A stretch of 35,250 nt of DNA from Candidatus Omnitrophota bacterium (GTDB taxonomy: Bacteria; Omnitrophota; Gorgyraeia; Gygaellales; UBA12090), in contig JAUSCZ010000020.1 of assembly GCA_030674475.1 (NCBI GenBank), forward strand, positions 1 through 35,250, read 5' to 3'. Each line of letters begins with the position of its first letter. The first letter of the stretch is position 1. A program made the translations under genes and the position numbers. Below the pieces are notes generated by a model. That model was given only the letters and a program-made list of their open reading frames with translations, had not been told where the DNA came from and searched no databases. Positions 1 through 7,197 of the stretch are shown here, in pieces.

Positions 1-5
1 AGTGG

Positions 6-127
6 AAAATCTCCCCTCACCCCTCTTCATGAAAGAGGGGAATAAAAATTCCCCCTTTGGCAAGCCAGAGGGCAGTGGTTTGGCAACAGAATAGCCAAAG
101 CCAAAAAAAGGGGTTAGGGGGATTTTT
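6..127. repeat. Imperfect inverted-repeat element (MITE-like) at window start
   Basis: The left arm (6-27, AAAATCTCCCCTCACCCCT) is an imperfect reverse complement of the right arm (about 107-127, AGGGGTTAGGGGGATTTTT). A smaller hairpin, CCCCTCTT/AAAGAGGGG, sits inside the left half. There is no coding potential. It resembles the dispersed AAAAATCCCCC-type palindromes seen in many environmental genomes. It may continue left of the window. Confidence 0.6.
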
Positions 128-177
128 AAAAAGGCGTCCCCGTTTAGTGGCCGGTTACTTTGTTTTTGTATTTTTAC

Positions 178-209
178 TTGAAAATTTCTCATAAATGTAA
201 TAGTATAAT
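178..209 (+). promoter_or_regulatory. Possible promoter for the prepilin genes
   Basis: A perfect TATAAT (204-209) ends 7 bases before the ATG at 216, so a transcript would begin at or next to the start codon. The -35 is weak: TTGAAA (178-183) lies 17 bases before TAGTAT (201-206) but 20 bases before TATAAT. There is no Shine-Dalgarno sequence before the gene, which fits a leaderless message. Confidence 0.35.
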
Positions 210-215
210 AGAGTT

Positions 216-830
216 ATGGCTAAACAATCACCGGTCACCGCTAAAAACATATTGCGCCGAAACAAAGAGCCCGGAATTGAAAACTCAAGACAGAAGACTA
301 TCGAAGGATTCACCATGATTGAAACTATAATGGTGATTGTTATTCTGGGAATTCTGGCGGCTTTGACTATTCCCCGCTTCAATAGCTTCTACGGGATAAA
401 GTTAGCCGGGGCAATGAAAAGCGTGGTTTCTGATATCCGTTATGTCCAGCAATTTGCCGTCTCTCATCACGCCGATTCCCGGATAGAATTTAATACCGCG
501 GCCAATTCCTACCAAGCCTGCTACTGTAACGAAGCCGACGGCGCCTGCGCCAGCGGCTCCTGCACTATCGGCGCTAACTGGTCAGCCATACCCGACCCTT
601 TTACCCGCGGCGGACTGGGGATAAATTTTACCAGCGACCTTCAATATAGAGGGATAGTGATATCCAGCCCTAATTTCAACGGATCCACCTTGCGCTTCAA
701 TTGGCAAGGCATACCTCAAGATGCCGGCGGCACAAATTTAACCGGTGAAGGTTCGGTAAATTTTTCCTATCAGGGAAACAGCGAAATAATTTATGTTACC
801 CCGGCTACCGGAAGAATTGGAATACAATAA
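216..830 (+). CDS. Type IV prepilin-like protein (GspH/FimT/MshC family)
   Basis: Minor pilin or pseudopilin, expected to be cut by prepilin peptidase at the inner membrane and to enter the pilus. The class III leader ends at Gly31; the mature protein starts F-T-M-I-E with the conserved Glu at +5, followed by a hydrophobic helix of about 20 residues (VIVILGILAALTIP). The rest is a small beta-rich globular domain with a Cys-rich patch (CYCNEADGACASGSC) that may hold disulfides. The C-terminus (ATGRIGIQ) resembles that of FimT/GspH proteins. The leader of 31 residues is long, but no better start lies closer to the cleavage site. It is first of a run of prepilin genes whose order recalls mshC-mshD-mshO-mshP. 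The family is well supported; the exact subfamily is inferred. Confidence 0.85.
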   Translation: MAKQSPVTAKNILRRNKEPGIENSRQKTIEGFTMIETIMVIVILGILAALTIPRFNSFYGIKLAGAMKSVVSDIRYVQQFAVSHHADSRIEFNTAANSYQACYCNEADGACASGSCTIGANWSAIPDPFTRGGLGINFTSDLQYRGIVISSPNFNGSTLRFNWQGIPQDAGGTNLTGEGSVNFSYQGNSEIIYVTPATGRIGIQ

Positions 831-832
831 CT

Positions 833-860
833 GTAGGGGCGGGTTCGAACCCGCCCCTAC
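833..860. repeat. 28-bp perfect palindrome, copy 1
   Basis: Perfect palindrome with half-arm GTAGGGGCGGGTTC and centre TTCGAA. The same sequence recurs at 4471-4500 and 14309-14336. Here it fills the gap between two prepilin genes. It is not followed by a T-run, so it is not a typical terminator. Confidence 0.9.
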
Positions 861-870
861 TGGCAAAAAA

Positions 871-1389
871 ATGATAACTCTATCCCGTAAAAGCGGTTTA
901 ACCCTTATTGAAATGGTGGCGCTGATTGTGCTGATGGGAGTTGCCATACCGCCGCTTATGACTATGTGGGCGGATACCGCCTGGCGCTCGGGAAAAGCCG
1001 AATCCTCAGCCGATGCCGGTTTTTACGCCCAGGAACTTATGGAAGAGATAAAAACCAAGGCCTACGATGAAAAAAAACTGGATGATTCCGGGCCGCCCTG
1101 GAGCTCATCTCTGGGAACTGACGGTGAAAGTTATCCGAATTTTGACGATGTAGATGACTATAATAATTATTCGGACGCCCCAACATCAGGTTACGCCCGG
1201 CAAACGACAGTTGCTTATATCCAGCTCAGCGGAAACGATTGGATAGCCTGCGGCGTGGGTTCTTGCGCGGCGGTTACTGACTGTTCGGCCTGCGACCAGT
1301 GCTGTTATAAACGCGTTACTGTGAGCGTGTCCCGTAATGATAATGTAGTAAGCAATTTAAGCCTGACTACAATCGTAAGCGGGCATTAA
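871..1389 (+). CDS. Type IV prepilin-like protein (MshD/PilV/GspI-like)
   Basis: Minor pilin of 172 residues. I start it at ATG 871 (MITLSRKSG), which gives a normal short class III leader cut after Gly9, a mature start L-T-L-I-E with Glu at +5, and a hydrophobic helix. An upstream in-frame ATG at 793 would read through the palindrome at 833-860 and give an implausible leader. The segments AQELMEEIKTKAYDE and FDDVDDYNNYS recall MshD-type pilins. The C-terminal half has a Cys cluster (CGVGSC, CSACDQCC). It sits 40 bases after the first prepilin gene and 8 bases before the next. Confidence 0.83.
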   Translation: MITLSRKSGLTLIEMVALIVLMGVAIPPLMTMWADTAWRSGKAESSADAGFYAQELMEEIKTKAYDEKKLDDSGPPWSSSLGTDGESYPNFDDVDDYNNYSDAPTSGYARQTTVAYIQLSGNDWIACGVGSCAAVTDCSACDQCCYKRVTVSVSRNDNVVSNLSLTTIVSGH

Positions 1390-1397
1390 GGATATTA

Positions 1398-1925
1398 ATG
1401 CCAAAGAACAAAAAAAACAGAAAAGGCGTTACCATCATAGAGCTGATAATGACCATTGTAATTGTGGGAGCTCTGGTCGGTGGCTCAGCTATGTATATCA
1501 AAGAAATCATTGACCTGTGGCGCTTCTTGAGCTTTCGCAGTGAAGCTGTCTCCCAGGCAAGAGGGGCCCTGGTTAGAATCTCCAGAGAAATAAGGCAGGC
1601 CAATTCCATAAATACCGCCCAATCTTCCCGGATTAATTTTGGCGCCGCGGATTTGGGCGCGGATGACGCGGATTTGTTTGATGACACGGTAGAATTTTAC
1701 CTCAATAACTCAAACGAGCTAAGACGCGTCTTTAATAGTGACAACTCCGGCCAGGGGTATATCTTAGCCAGCGGCGTTTCCGGCCCTATTTTTATTTACT
1801 ACGATGCCGACAAAGCTGTAACCGCGCAAACAGACCAAATCAAAATGATTTCCATAACCTTAACAGTCTCCTCCGGAACACAGTCTAAAACACTAAGGAC
1901 GCTGGTCTACCCGAGGAACCTGTAG
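1398..1925 (+). CDS. Type IV prepilin-like protein (PilW/GspJ/MshO-like)
   Basis: Prepilin of 175 residues. The leader MPKNKKNRKG is cut after Gly10; the mature start V-T-I-I-E has Glu at +5 and is followed by a hydrophobic helix. The later segment (GPIFIYYDADK, then ISITLTVSSG and a terminal LRTLVYPRNL) matches the pattern of PilW/GspJ pseudopilins. AAGGA just before the ATG overlaps the stop of the preceding gene, so the two are probably translationally coupled. In MSHA loci this position is mshO. Confidence 0.83.
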   Translation: MPKNKKNRKGVTIIELIMTIVIVGALVGGSAMYIKEIIDLWRFLSFRSEAVSQARGALVRISREIRQANSINTAQSSRINFGAADLGADDADLFDDTVEFYLNNSNELRRVFNSDNSGQGYILASGVSGPIFIYYDADKAVTAQTDQIKMISITLTVSSGTQSKTLRTLVYPRNL

Positions 1926-1926
1926 G

Positions 1927-1956
1927 TTACAGCGGCATAAATGCCGCCGCTACAAA
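1927..1956 (+). repeat. REP copy A (30-bp direct repeat, left of transposase)
   Basis: Stem GCGGCAT/ATGCCGC (1932-1938 with 1941-1947). All 30 bases are identical to 2434-2463. Confidence 0.85.
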
Positions 1957-1974
1957 AACATTATCCGCAAAGCT

Positions 1975-1998
1975 GTAGCGGCGCGATTCCTCGCGCGA
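1975..1998 (+). repeat. REP of the GTAGCGGCGCGATT type
   Basis: Begins GTAGCG, then hairpin GCGCGA-TTCC-TCGCGC at 1981-1996. A partial copy (TTTATCGCGAATAA) follows just before the transposase start. Confidence 0.8.
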
Positions 1999-2026
1999 AT
2001 AATACAATTTATCGCGAATAAAACAA

Positions 2027-4042
2027 ATGCAATACCGTAAATTTACCAGGCTTAAAAACTATGATTATAGCACAAACGGATATTATTTTGTTACCATCTG
2101 CACCGCGATGAAAAAACCCTGGTTAGAAAAATACAAAACAGCGGTTGAAGCGATACTTAAAGACCTGCCTAAACGATTTACTGGAATTAATATAGATTTT
2201 TACAGCATAGTGTCTGATCATTTACACGTAATTTTCACTTTAAACAACGCGAATGCCGCCCTTGGCGAAGTTGTGAGAACATTTAAGGCGCTGGTTACAA
2301 AATCTACCGGCTATAAACCTTTTTGGGAATGGAATTATTACGAACATATAATCCGGGATGAAAACGCGCTTTATAGTATACGCAAATATATTTTAGAGAA
2401 TCCGTTAAAAGAAGAGCTTGATTGGGATAATATTTACAGCGGCATAAATGCCGCCGCTACAAATAAAACCAATCCTTTCCCGGATAACCCCCAACCCCGT
2501 AGCGGCGCGATTTATCGCGCGAATAACCGCATTCAACACATCCCCGCAATCCGTAGCGGTGCGATTCATCGCACAAACAGCGATGCGACTCATCGCGCGA
2601 ACAAAGGTATAAGCCTGATCATCGCGGTCTTTGCCATGATGCTTTTTTCGGTTTTGGGCTGGACCCTGGTAAGGATCCAATCAACTGACTTTGAATCCAA
2701 TGTCTCTACCGGAAACCTGAATTCGGAAAGGGCGCTGAATCTAGCTGAGGCCGGTGCCGAATGGGTACTACAAAGATTAAACATTAACGGTGGCTTTAGA
2801 ACCGATTCTACCAACGGTTATCCCTTAGGCTATGCCCAACACAGCATCTCTCCCGGGCAATACCGGGTAAGCTGTTTAGACGGAACCGGCGATGACTTCG
2901 GAAAGGTAATAATCACCTCCAACGGTTATGTGCCCAGTGCCGCTAACTACAACACTACGCGCCAGATAAGACTAAAGATACAGGTAGGAAGCCTGACCAA
3001 GGCAGTAATGACCCAGGTCCCTGATGAAGCCATCCCCGAAAAGGGCCTCTTTGACTGGTCAGCTGCCATCGCCGGACATACCGTAACCATAAACGGCGAT
3101 ATCAACGCCGGCCACTATTCCGGAGACGGAGACGCTAATCCTGATGAAGCCGGCCAGGATTACGGCACAGCGCCAATGCTGCCTCCGGGCGCTGCCGGAA
3201 GCCAACGGGATTTTACCACTACTTATCCTTTAATTACTATGGAGTGGTTTTACGGCAATGCGGATCAACGTTGGCCGGATAGCAATATTGTTACCGCTCA
3301 AATCACAAATATTCAAAACGGAGGGCAGCGAATTCGGGTAGATGCCAATATATTTACCAATATGAATAACCAAGCGCTCTGCTCGAATGGAATAGCTGAT
3401 TGCGCTGATTGGTATAATGATAACAACAAGTGGAGAACAATAACTGCTGTTGGCAGTGGCGGTAGTCGGGCGGACCTCAATGAATCAATTGCGGGTATTT
3501 GGCAAATAGGAGATACCGTTAAGTTAGTCCGGCGTTTTGCCTCGGGAATGGGGGGGATTAATGATGGAATTTGGTATATCGGGCGCTTGTTTGAAGGCGG
3601 TCCTGCTGTAGACACCCTTATCGATGTAACTAATAATAACAGGGATTTGGATAACACCTACATAATCTGTGAAGGAAGTATAATAATAAAAGGTGATCAA
3701 CGCCTACGCATGAGGCTAAGCGGGCCTGGCGCGACCACCAGATACCCGCGGTTAGCCACCCAAAGCGGAAACATCATCTCTACCGACACTCCTCTCGGAG
3801 CTACTGAAGATGAAAAGATCGGACAGCGCATAATTTCAGGATTAATTTACAGTGAGCTCGGAGAGGTTAATTTTAATTACCTGCGGCCGCAAACCACAGG
3901 ATCAGCGGCATACAGAGGAAACCTGGTTTACGGAGAACAGGTAACTCTAGATGGCAGAATTTCTATAAACTACCTTCCCGGGCTGGTTTCTACCAACGGA
4001 TTTACCTTTGCCCCCGGAGCGACCGTCTGGGACGAGGAATAG
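2027..4042 (+). CDS. Fusion ORF: RAYT transposase + PilX/MshP-like prepilin
   Basis: A single 671-residue frame holds two unrelated proteins. Residues 1 to about 135 are a Y1 transposase: HUH motif D64-H-L-H-V-I-F (His65 and His67) and a helix with Y121-I-L-E-N-P, where Tyr121 is the likely catalytic tyrosine. Residues 136-193 are translated REP repeats (RSGAIYRAN, RSGAIHRTN). Gly194 is then a prepilin cleavage site: I-S-L-I-I-A-V-F-A begins a hydrophobic helix, and NLAEAGAEWVLQRL follows, typical of PilX/MshP; Glu at +5 is absent, as in PilX and GspK. Residues 290-671 are a large extracellular-type domain I do not recognise. No in-frame ATG, GTG or TTG occurs between Val83 (GTG, 2273) and the prepilin helix, so the pilin has no usual start of its own. 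It may be made as a fusion and freed by prepilin peptidase, or it may be silenced. Confidence 0.8.
   Translation: MQYRKFTRLKNYDYSTNGYYFVTICTAMKKPWLEKYKTAVEAILKDLPKRFTGINIDFYSIVSDHLHVIFTLNNANAALGEVVRTFKALVTKSTGYKPFWEWNYYEHIIRDENALYSIRKYILENPLKEELDWDNIYSGINAAATNKTNPFPDNPQPRSGAIYRANNRIQHIPAIRSGAIHRTNSDATHRANKGISLIIAVFAMMLFSVLGWTLVRIQSTDFESNVSTGNLNSERALNLAEAGAEWVLQRLNINGGFRTDSTNGYPLGYAQHSISPGQYRVSCLDGTGDDFGKVIITSNGYVPSAANYNTTRQIRLKIQVGSLTKAVMTQVPDEAIPEKGLFDWSAAIAGHTVTINGDINAGHYSGDGDANPDEAGQDYGTAPMLPPGAAGSQRDFTTTYPLITMEWFYGNADQRWPDSNIVTAQITNIQNGGQRIRVDANIFTNMNNQALCSNGIADCADWYNDNNKWRTITAVGSGGSRADLNESIAGIWQIGDTVKLVRRFASGMGGINDGIWYIGRLFEGGPAVDTLIDVTNNNRDLDNTYIICEGSIIIKGDQRLRMRLSGPGATTRYPRLATQSGNIISTDTPLGATEDEKIGQRIISGLIYSELGEVNFNYLRPQTTGSAAYRGNLVYGEQVTLDGRISINYLPGLVSTNGFTFAPGATVWDEE
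2434..2463 (+). repeat. REP copy B (30-bp direct repeat, right of transposase)
   Basis: Identical over 30 bases to 1927-1956. It is translated within the fusion ORF as YSGINAAATN. Confidence 0.85.
2499..2526 (+). repeat. REP of the GTAGCGGCGCGATT type, in coding sequence
   Basis: Starts GTAGCGGCGCGATTTATC and forms the hairpin GCGCGAT-TT-ATCGCGC. Translated as RSGAIYRANN. Confidence 0.8.
2553..2602 (+). repeat. Two further REP-like copies, in coding sequence
   Basis: GTAGCGGTGCGATTCATCGC (from 2553) and a degenerate copy at 2581-2602 (CGATGCGACTCATCGCGCGA). Translated as RSGAIHRTNS and DATHRAN, directly before the prepilin cleavage glycine. Confidence 0.7.
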
Positions 4043-4105
4043 GCCATCTTTCCCAAAGCGCGGCACCAATGAAGATGAAAATAGAGCTTGGATCATTCGT
4101 GTCGC

Positions 4106-4128
4106 GTAGCGGTGCGATTTATCGCACC
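4106..4128 (+). repeat. REP element after the fusion ORF
   Basis: GTAGCGGTGCGATTTATCGC (from 4106), hairpin TGCGAT-TT-ATCGCA. It is the same family as the REPs around the transposase and lies 1.5 kb from the nearest of them. Confidence 0.75.
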
Positions 4129-4172
4129 CGTAAGGAGATTTTCAGTTGAAAACTAAAAGGAGGGCGGTAAAA

Positions 4173-4457
4173 ATGCTCAAAAAATCTAAGCTTATTTTGA
4201 TAACCTTGTTTTTTTTATTTTTAGGCCTTAAGCTGGCCCTGAGCGAACAGAATTATTATGGTAAAGAAAAGGCTCTCACCACCGGTACTCCGGTAATTAA
4301 AAAAACGCCGGAAACTAAGGCCATATTAGCAGACACATCCTCTAACCTAGAGAAAACCAACCGGGAAATATTGAACAAATTGAACCAGGTGCTCAGCAAC
4401 CAGGAAAAGATAATGGAAGAGCTTAAAATCATCAAAGTCAGGGCCACTCGAAAGTAA
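4173..4457 (+). CDS. Small exported protein of unknown function
   Basis: 94 residues from ATG 4173. I chose this start because AGGAGG (4158-4163) stands 9 bases upstream; a TTG at 4146 would extend the frame by 9 residues but would place that site inside the gene. The N-terminus is a signal peptide or anchor (MLKKSKLILITLFFLFLGLKLALS). Residues 55-90 (TSSNLEKTNREILNKLNQVL and on) predict a short amphipathic coiled coil ending in basic residues. No family recognised. Its place between prepilin genes and pilM suggests a pilus accessory role, by location only. Confidence 0.7.
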   Translation: MLKKSKLILITLFFLFLGLKLALSEQNYYGKEKALTTGTPVIKKTPETKAILADTSSNLEKTNREILNKLNQVLSNQEKIMEELKIIKVRATRK

Positions 4458-4470
4458 TGCGCGGGCTACA

Positions 4471-4500
4471 AGTAGGGGCGGGTTCGAACCCGCCCCTACT
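4471..4500. repeat. 30-bp perfect palindrome, copy 2
   Basis: Same palindrome as 833-860 with one more paired base on each side (half-arm AGTAGGGGCGGGTTC). It lies between the small exported protein and the pilM promoter. A T7 run follows 11 bases later, too far for a standard terminator. Confidence 0.9.
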
Positions 4501-4535
4501 ATAAACTAATGTTTTTTTAATTTGCTTGATATGCC

Positions 4536-4564
4536 TTGACAGCCGGCGTTAAGGGCTGTAATAT
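4536..4564 (+). promoter_or_regulatory. Promoter of the pilM-pilO part of the locus (leaderless)
   Basis: Consensus TTGACA (4536-4541), 17-base spacer, TAATAT (4559-4564). The ATG at 4571 is exactly 7 bases after the -10 hexamer, where transcription would normally start, and there is no Shine-Dalgarno sequence. The message is therefore probably leaderless. Confidence 0.7.
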
Positions 4565-4570
4565 TTAAAA

Positions 4571-6361
4571 ATGGACGAGCCTAATCCTTCAGAAACCCAA
4601 AATAATACCTCCGCGTCTAAGCCAAAGCCCGCGTTCCCTCTGCTGAATATTTTTTCTTTAATTGGAAATATCTTTGCCTCAGCCCAGAATATCATCGGCA
4701 TTGATATCGGCTCCCACTCCATCAAACTCTTACAGCTTCAGAAAAGCGCCAAGGGATACGCCATCACCAACCATATCACCCGCACCATCACCCAGGCGGT
4801 AAAAGATAAGCCGCAAGAAAAGAAAAGGATCGTCAAGGAATTCGTCAAGGAATTTATCGCCGAGGCCCGCATCAAAACCACTCTGGGCAGGGTTGCCATC
4901 TGGGGAAAAGGCGTATTTATCTTTTCGCTTAATGTCCCCCTCCTGAACAAAAAAGACCTCCGGGGGGCGGTAAGCATGGAATTAAAAAAACGCCTGCCTT
5001 TCCAGCTTAGCCTGGAGAATATCTCTTTTGATTTCTTTGTTACCGGCTCAACCCGTGACGAAAAAGGTTTGGAGACCCTGCAGATCACCTGCGTGGCCTG
5101 CGACCGCCTGCTTTTAGAGGAACAGGTGGAGCTCCTGAAAGAAATGGGCATCAGGCCCATAGCGATCAATACCATCGCCGATGCCCTGGGCAACATTCTT
5201 CCTTTCTGCCTGGAAATCCCGGCCACCAAAACCGCGGCCCTCTTAGACAGCGGAGCCAACAGTTCTACCCTTAATTTTTACCGCGGCCGCGACCTGGTAT
5301 TCTCCCGGGAGATACCTATCGGAGGCGAACATTTTACCCACGCGATGACCCGCTCTCTCTCCACATCAACCGGGCCGATAACTATCAGCGCCGAAGACGC
5401 GGAAAAAATCAAGCGCCAGTGCGGAATACCTTTAGAGGAAGAAGCCAAAACCGAATTTCTTACCGACTTCGGCATCCTTTCCGGAGAACAAATTTCCACT
5501 ATGCTCAGGCCCACCCTGGAGAGGCTGGTCATGGAAATAAACCGCACCTTCACTTATTATGTCTCTACGTTTAAAACCCACCCGGCGGAAGAACTGTATC
5601 TTACCGGAGGAAATTCCCGGTTAAAAAACCTGCCCCAGTTCCTGGCCCACAATCTGCAAGGTTTAAAAAGAGTAGAGCCTTTAAACGTCCTCAAGGCCGC
5701 TAAAACCTGGAAGGACAGCGCGGTATTCAAGCAGGAGCTGGTAATGGAGCAGGCCGCGCCGCATTTGGCTTGCGCTTTCGGCCTTTGTTTAGGAAACGGC
5801 GGTAAAATAAATCTTCTCCCGGCAAAAGAAAAACTAGAGCAGAAAGCCGCTTTCTTAAGCATTATTTTAAAGATATCTTTCCCTTTAATCCTGTCTCTAA
5901 ACCTTCTCTATTACGCGGTCTGTTTTGTAGGGGCGCGCAACTATAAAAAATTTATTATCGCCACCACTCGTGAGGTAAAAAAACTCGCGCCGGCCTCTAC
6001 CAAAGCCAGAGAATACCTGGAAATAAAAACCAAGCTGGATCAGAGAAAAAAACTTTTAGAGCAGGCCAGCGGCAGCCAGCCGCTGTGGTACGGCGTATTC
6101 AAAGAATTAAGCACTATTACCCCCAAAGAAGTAATCCTTTCTAAAATAGCTGTGGTGGAAAATAAAGAGCCGAAAGAATTACAGCTGGTGGGTAAAATAT
6201 TTTCCAAATATACCATTGTGGATCTGGAGCTCTCCCAATATCTGATGGTCCTGGGGGATTCTCCGTTTTTTAGTGATATCCAGTTAGTTTCCAGCGAACA
6301 GGATATGTATTCCCCGATTCCGGCGGCAAATTTTGAAATAGTCTGCCGGATGAAGTATTAA
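4571..6361 (+). CDS. pilM: PilM-PilN fusion, pilus assembly protein (MshI-like)
   Basis: Inner-membrane assembly component of the type IV pilus. Residues 42-400 are an actin-like PilM domain: the phosphate-binding start IGIDIGSHSIKLLQL (42-56), ALLDSGANSSTLNFY mid-domain, and ELYLTGGNSRLKNL near the end. From residue 412 (K-I-N-L-L-P) the sequence turns into PilN: the INLLP motif by which free PilN normally docks on PilM, a membrane helix at about 425-455, a coiled coil and a small ferredoxin-like periplasmic domain. A normal PilM is about 350 residues and PilN about 200, so 596 residues fits a fusion of both. PilO follows 12 bases later, as usual. The first 40 residues form a Pro/Ser/Asn-rich tail with no assigned function. 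Confidence 0.88.
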   Translation: MDEPNPSETQNNTSASKPKPAFPLLNIFSLIGNIFASAQNIIGIDIGSHSIKLLQLQKSAKGYAITNHITRTITQAVKDKPQEKKRIVKEFVKEFIAEARIKTTLGRVAIWGKGVFIFSLNVPLLNKKDLRGAVSMELKKRLPFQLSLENISFDFFVTGSTRDEKGLETLQITCVACDRLLLEEQVELLKEMGIRPIAINTIADALGNILPFCLEIPATKTAALLDSGANSSTLNFYRGRDLVFSREIPIGGEHFTHAMTRSLSTSTGPITISAEDAEKIKRQCGIPLEEEAKTEFLTDFGILSGEQISTMLRPTLERLVMEINRTFTYYVSTFKTHPAEELYLTGGNSRLKNLPQFLAHNLQGLKRVEPLNVLKAAKTWKDSAVFKQELVMEQAAPHLACAFGLCLGNGGKINLLPAKEKLEQKAAFLSIILKISFPLILSLNLLYYAVCFVGARNYKKFIIATTREVKKLAPASTKAREYLEIKTKLDQRKKLLEQASGSQPLWYGVFKELSTITPKEVILSKIAVVENKEPKELQLVGKIFSKYTIVDLELSQYLMVLGDSPFFSDIQLVSSEQDMYSPIPAANFEIVCRMKY

Positions 6362-6373
6362 CTTTGGTTACCT

Positions 6374-7003
6374 ATGCCAGGATATCTTAAAATACCCCAG
6401 AACAAACTTTTTCAGGTCAGCCTGACGTCTTCTATTCTTCTTACCGCCCTGATTCTGCTTTATGTGCTTCTGGGGAGGCCGGTATTTAAATACAGCGATA
6501 ATTTAAAGGCGGAGTTTATTTCCACCCAGGAAAAGCTGTCTGAATCCGAAAGGCTGATTCGAAATTTCCCTAACCCCCAGAAAGAAATGGGAGAATTGGA
6601 AAAGAAGGCCCAGGAATTAAGAAACATGGGGGCCTCCACCAAACAGCTTCCCCGGCTGATTCAATCTTTGGCCATGCCGGCAAATAATCTTAATCTCAAT
6701 GTGAGCTCCATACGGCCTAGAGACGACCTGAAGGCGGATAACGAAAACCTGCCGGCCGGAGTAACTAAGATCTATGTTGAAGTGGTTATGAGTTGTTCTT
6801 ATCAGACCCTGGCCGAATACATAAAGGCCGTCCATGAGTTGCCCACGAATTTCATTATTGAGCGCCTCACCATAGAAAAGAAAGAAGAGGACGCGGGAGA
6901 ATTGGACGCCGAAACAAAAAAAACTCCGGAAAAAAACCAGGAAAAACCGATTGAGTTAAGCGCTAATCTCTTGCTGAGCACCTATATGATTTGGGAGATA
7001 TAA
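6374..7003 (+). CDS. pilO: Pilus assembly protein PilO (MshJ-like)
   Basis: Partner of PilN in the inner-membrane alignment complex. Residues 13-35 form a single membrane helix (VSLTSSILLTALILLYVLLG). A coiled coil covers about 45-90 (KLSESERLIRNFPNPQKEMG and on). A periplasmic ferredoxin-like domain follows at 95-209 (LNLNVSSIRP, YQTLAEYIKAVHELPTNFII). A Lys/Glu-rich insertion at about 172-193 interrupts the last strands. Its size (209 residues) and place behind the PilM-PilN fusion match PilO. There is no obvious Shine-Dalgarno sequence, so coupling to the upstream gene is likely. Confidence 0.85.
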   Translation: MPGYLKIPQNKLFQVSLTSSILLTALILLYVLLGRPVFKYSDNLKAEFISTQEKLSESERLIRNFPNPQKEMGELEKKAQELRNMGASTKQLPRLIQSLAMPANNLNLNVSSIRPRDDLKADNENLPAGVTKIYVEVVMSCSYQTLAEYIKAVHELPTNFIIERLTIEKKEEDAGELDAETKKTPEKNQEKPIELSANLLLSTYMIWEI

Positions 7004-7028
7004 TTATAAAGTGAGACAGCAACATGAA

Positions 7029-7160
7029 AATGTCTAATGTCGAAATCTAAAATGACGAATGAATGCCTAATGTTTAAATGTCTAAAAAAATTAGGCATTA
7101 GTTATTTAAGAATTCGTCATTCATTAGACATTCGGATTTAGGAATTCGTCATTAACAGTC
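7029..7160. repeat. Intergenic self-similar inverted repeat (TCTAATG/GACGAAT words)
   Basis: Nested perfect arms: AATGTCTAATG (7029-7039) with CATTAGACATT (7122-7132), and AATGCCTAAT (7062-7071) with ATTAGGCATT (7090-7099). ATGACGAATGAATG near 7051 pairs with the CATTCGTCAT-type words near 7110-7155. It fills most of the 194-base gap between pilO and the next gene. No gene is seen in it. Confidence 0.75.
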
Positions 7161-7197
7161 TATAACACGTATTATACGAAGCAAAAGGTTAAGGTTT

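Larger units (their letters stand above)
1927..2604 (+). mobile_element. REP-associated tyrosine transposase (RAYT) unit with REP repeats
   Basis: A Y1/HUH transposase-coding segment (2027 to about 2436) is bracketed by two identical 30-bp REP sequences in the same orientation (1927-1956 and 2434-2463). Further REP hairpins lie on both sides (1975-1998, 2499-2526, 2553-2579, 2581-2602). The unit lies between an mshO-like and an mshP-like gene and appears to have replaced the start of the latter. The exact right boundary is uncertain: REP-like sequence runs up to the codon before the prepilin cleavage glycine. Confidence 0.8.

Noticed and set aside
155-382. Minus-strand open frame at the left end
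   Set aside because: It is the complement of the prepilin leader and helix region. Its hydrophobicity is a shadow of the pilin helix.
1927-2604. Possible CRISPR array because of repeated hairpins
   Set aside because: Repeat spacing is irregular, the copies vary, and the intervals are coding. They are REPs of a transposase, and no cas genes are present.
4471-4527. Rho-independent terminator made by the 30-bp palindrome
   Set aside because: The T-run begins 11 bases after the stem, and the same palindrome lies inside operons elsewhere in the window without a T-run.
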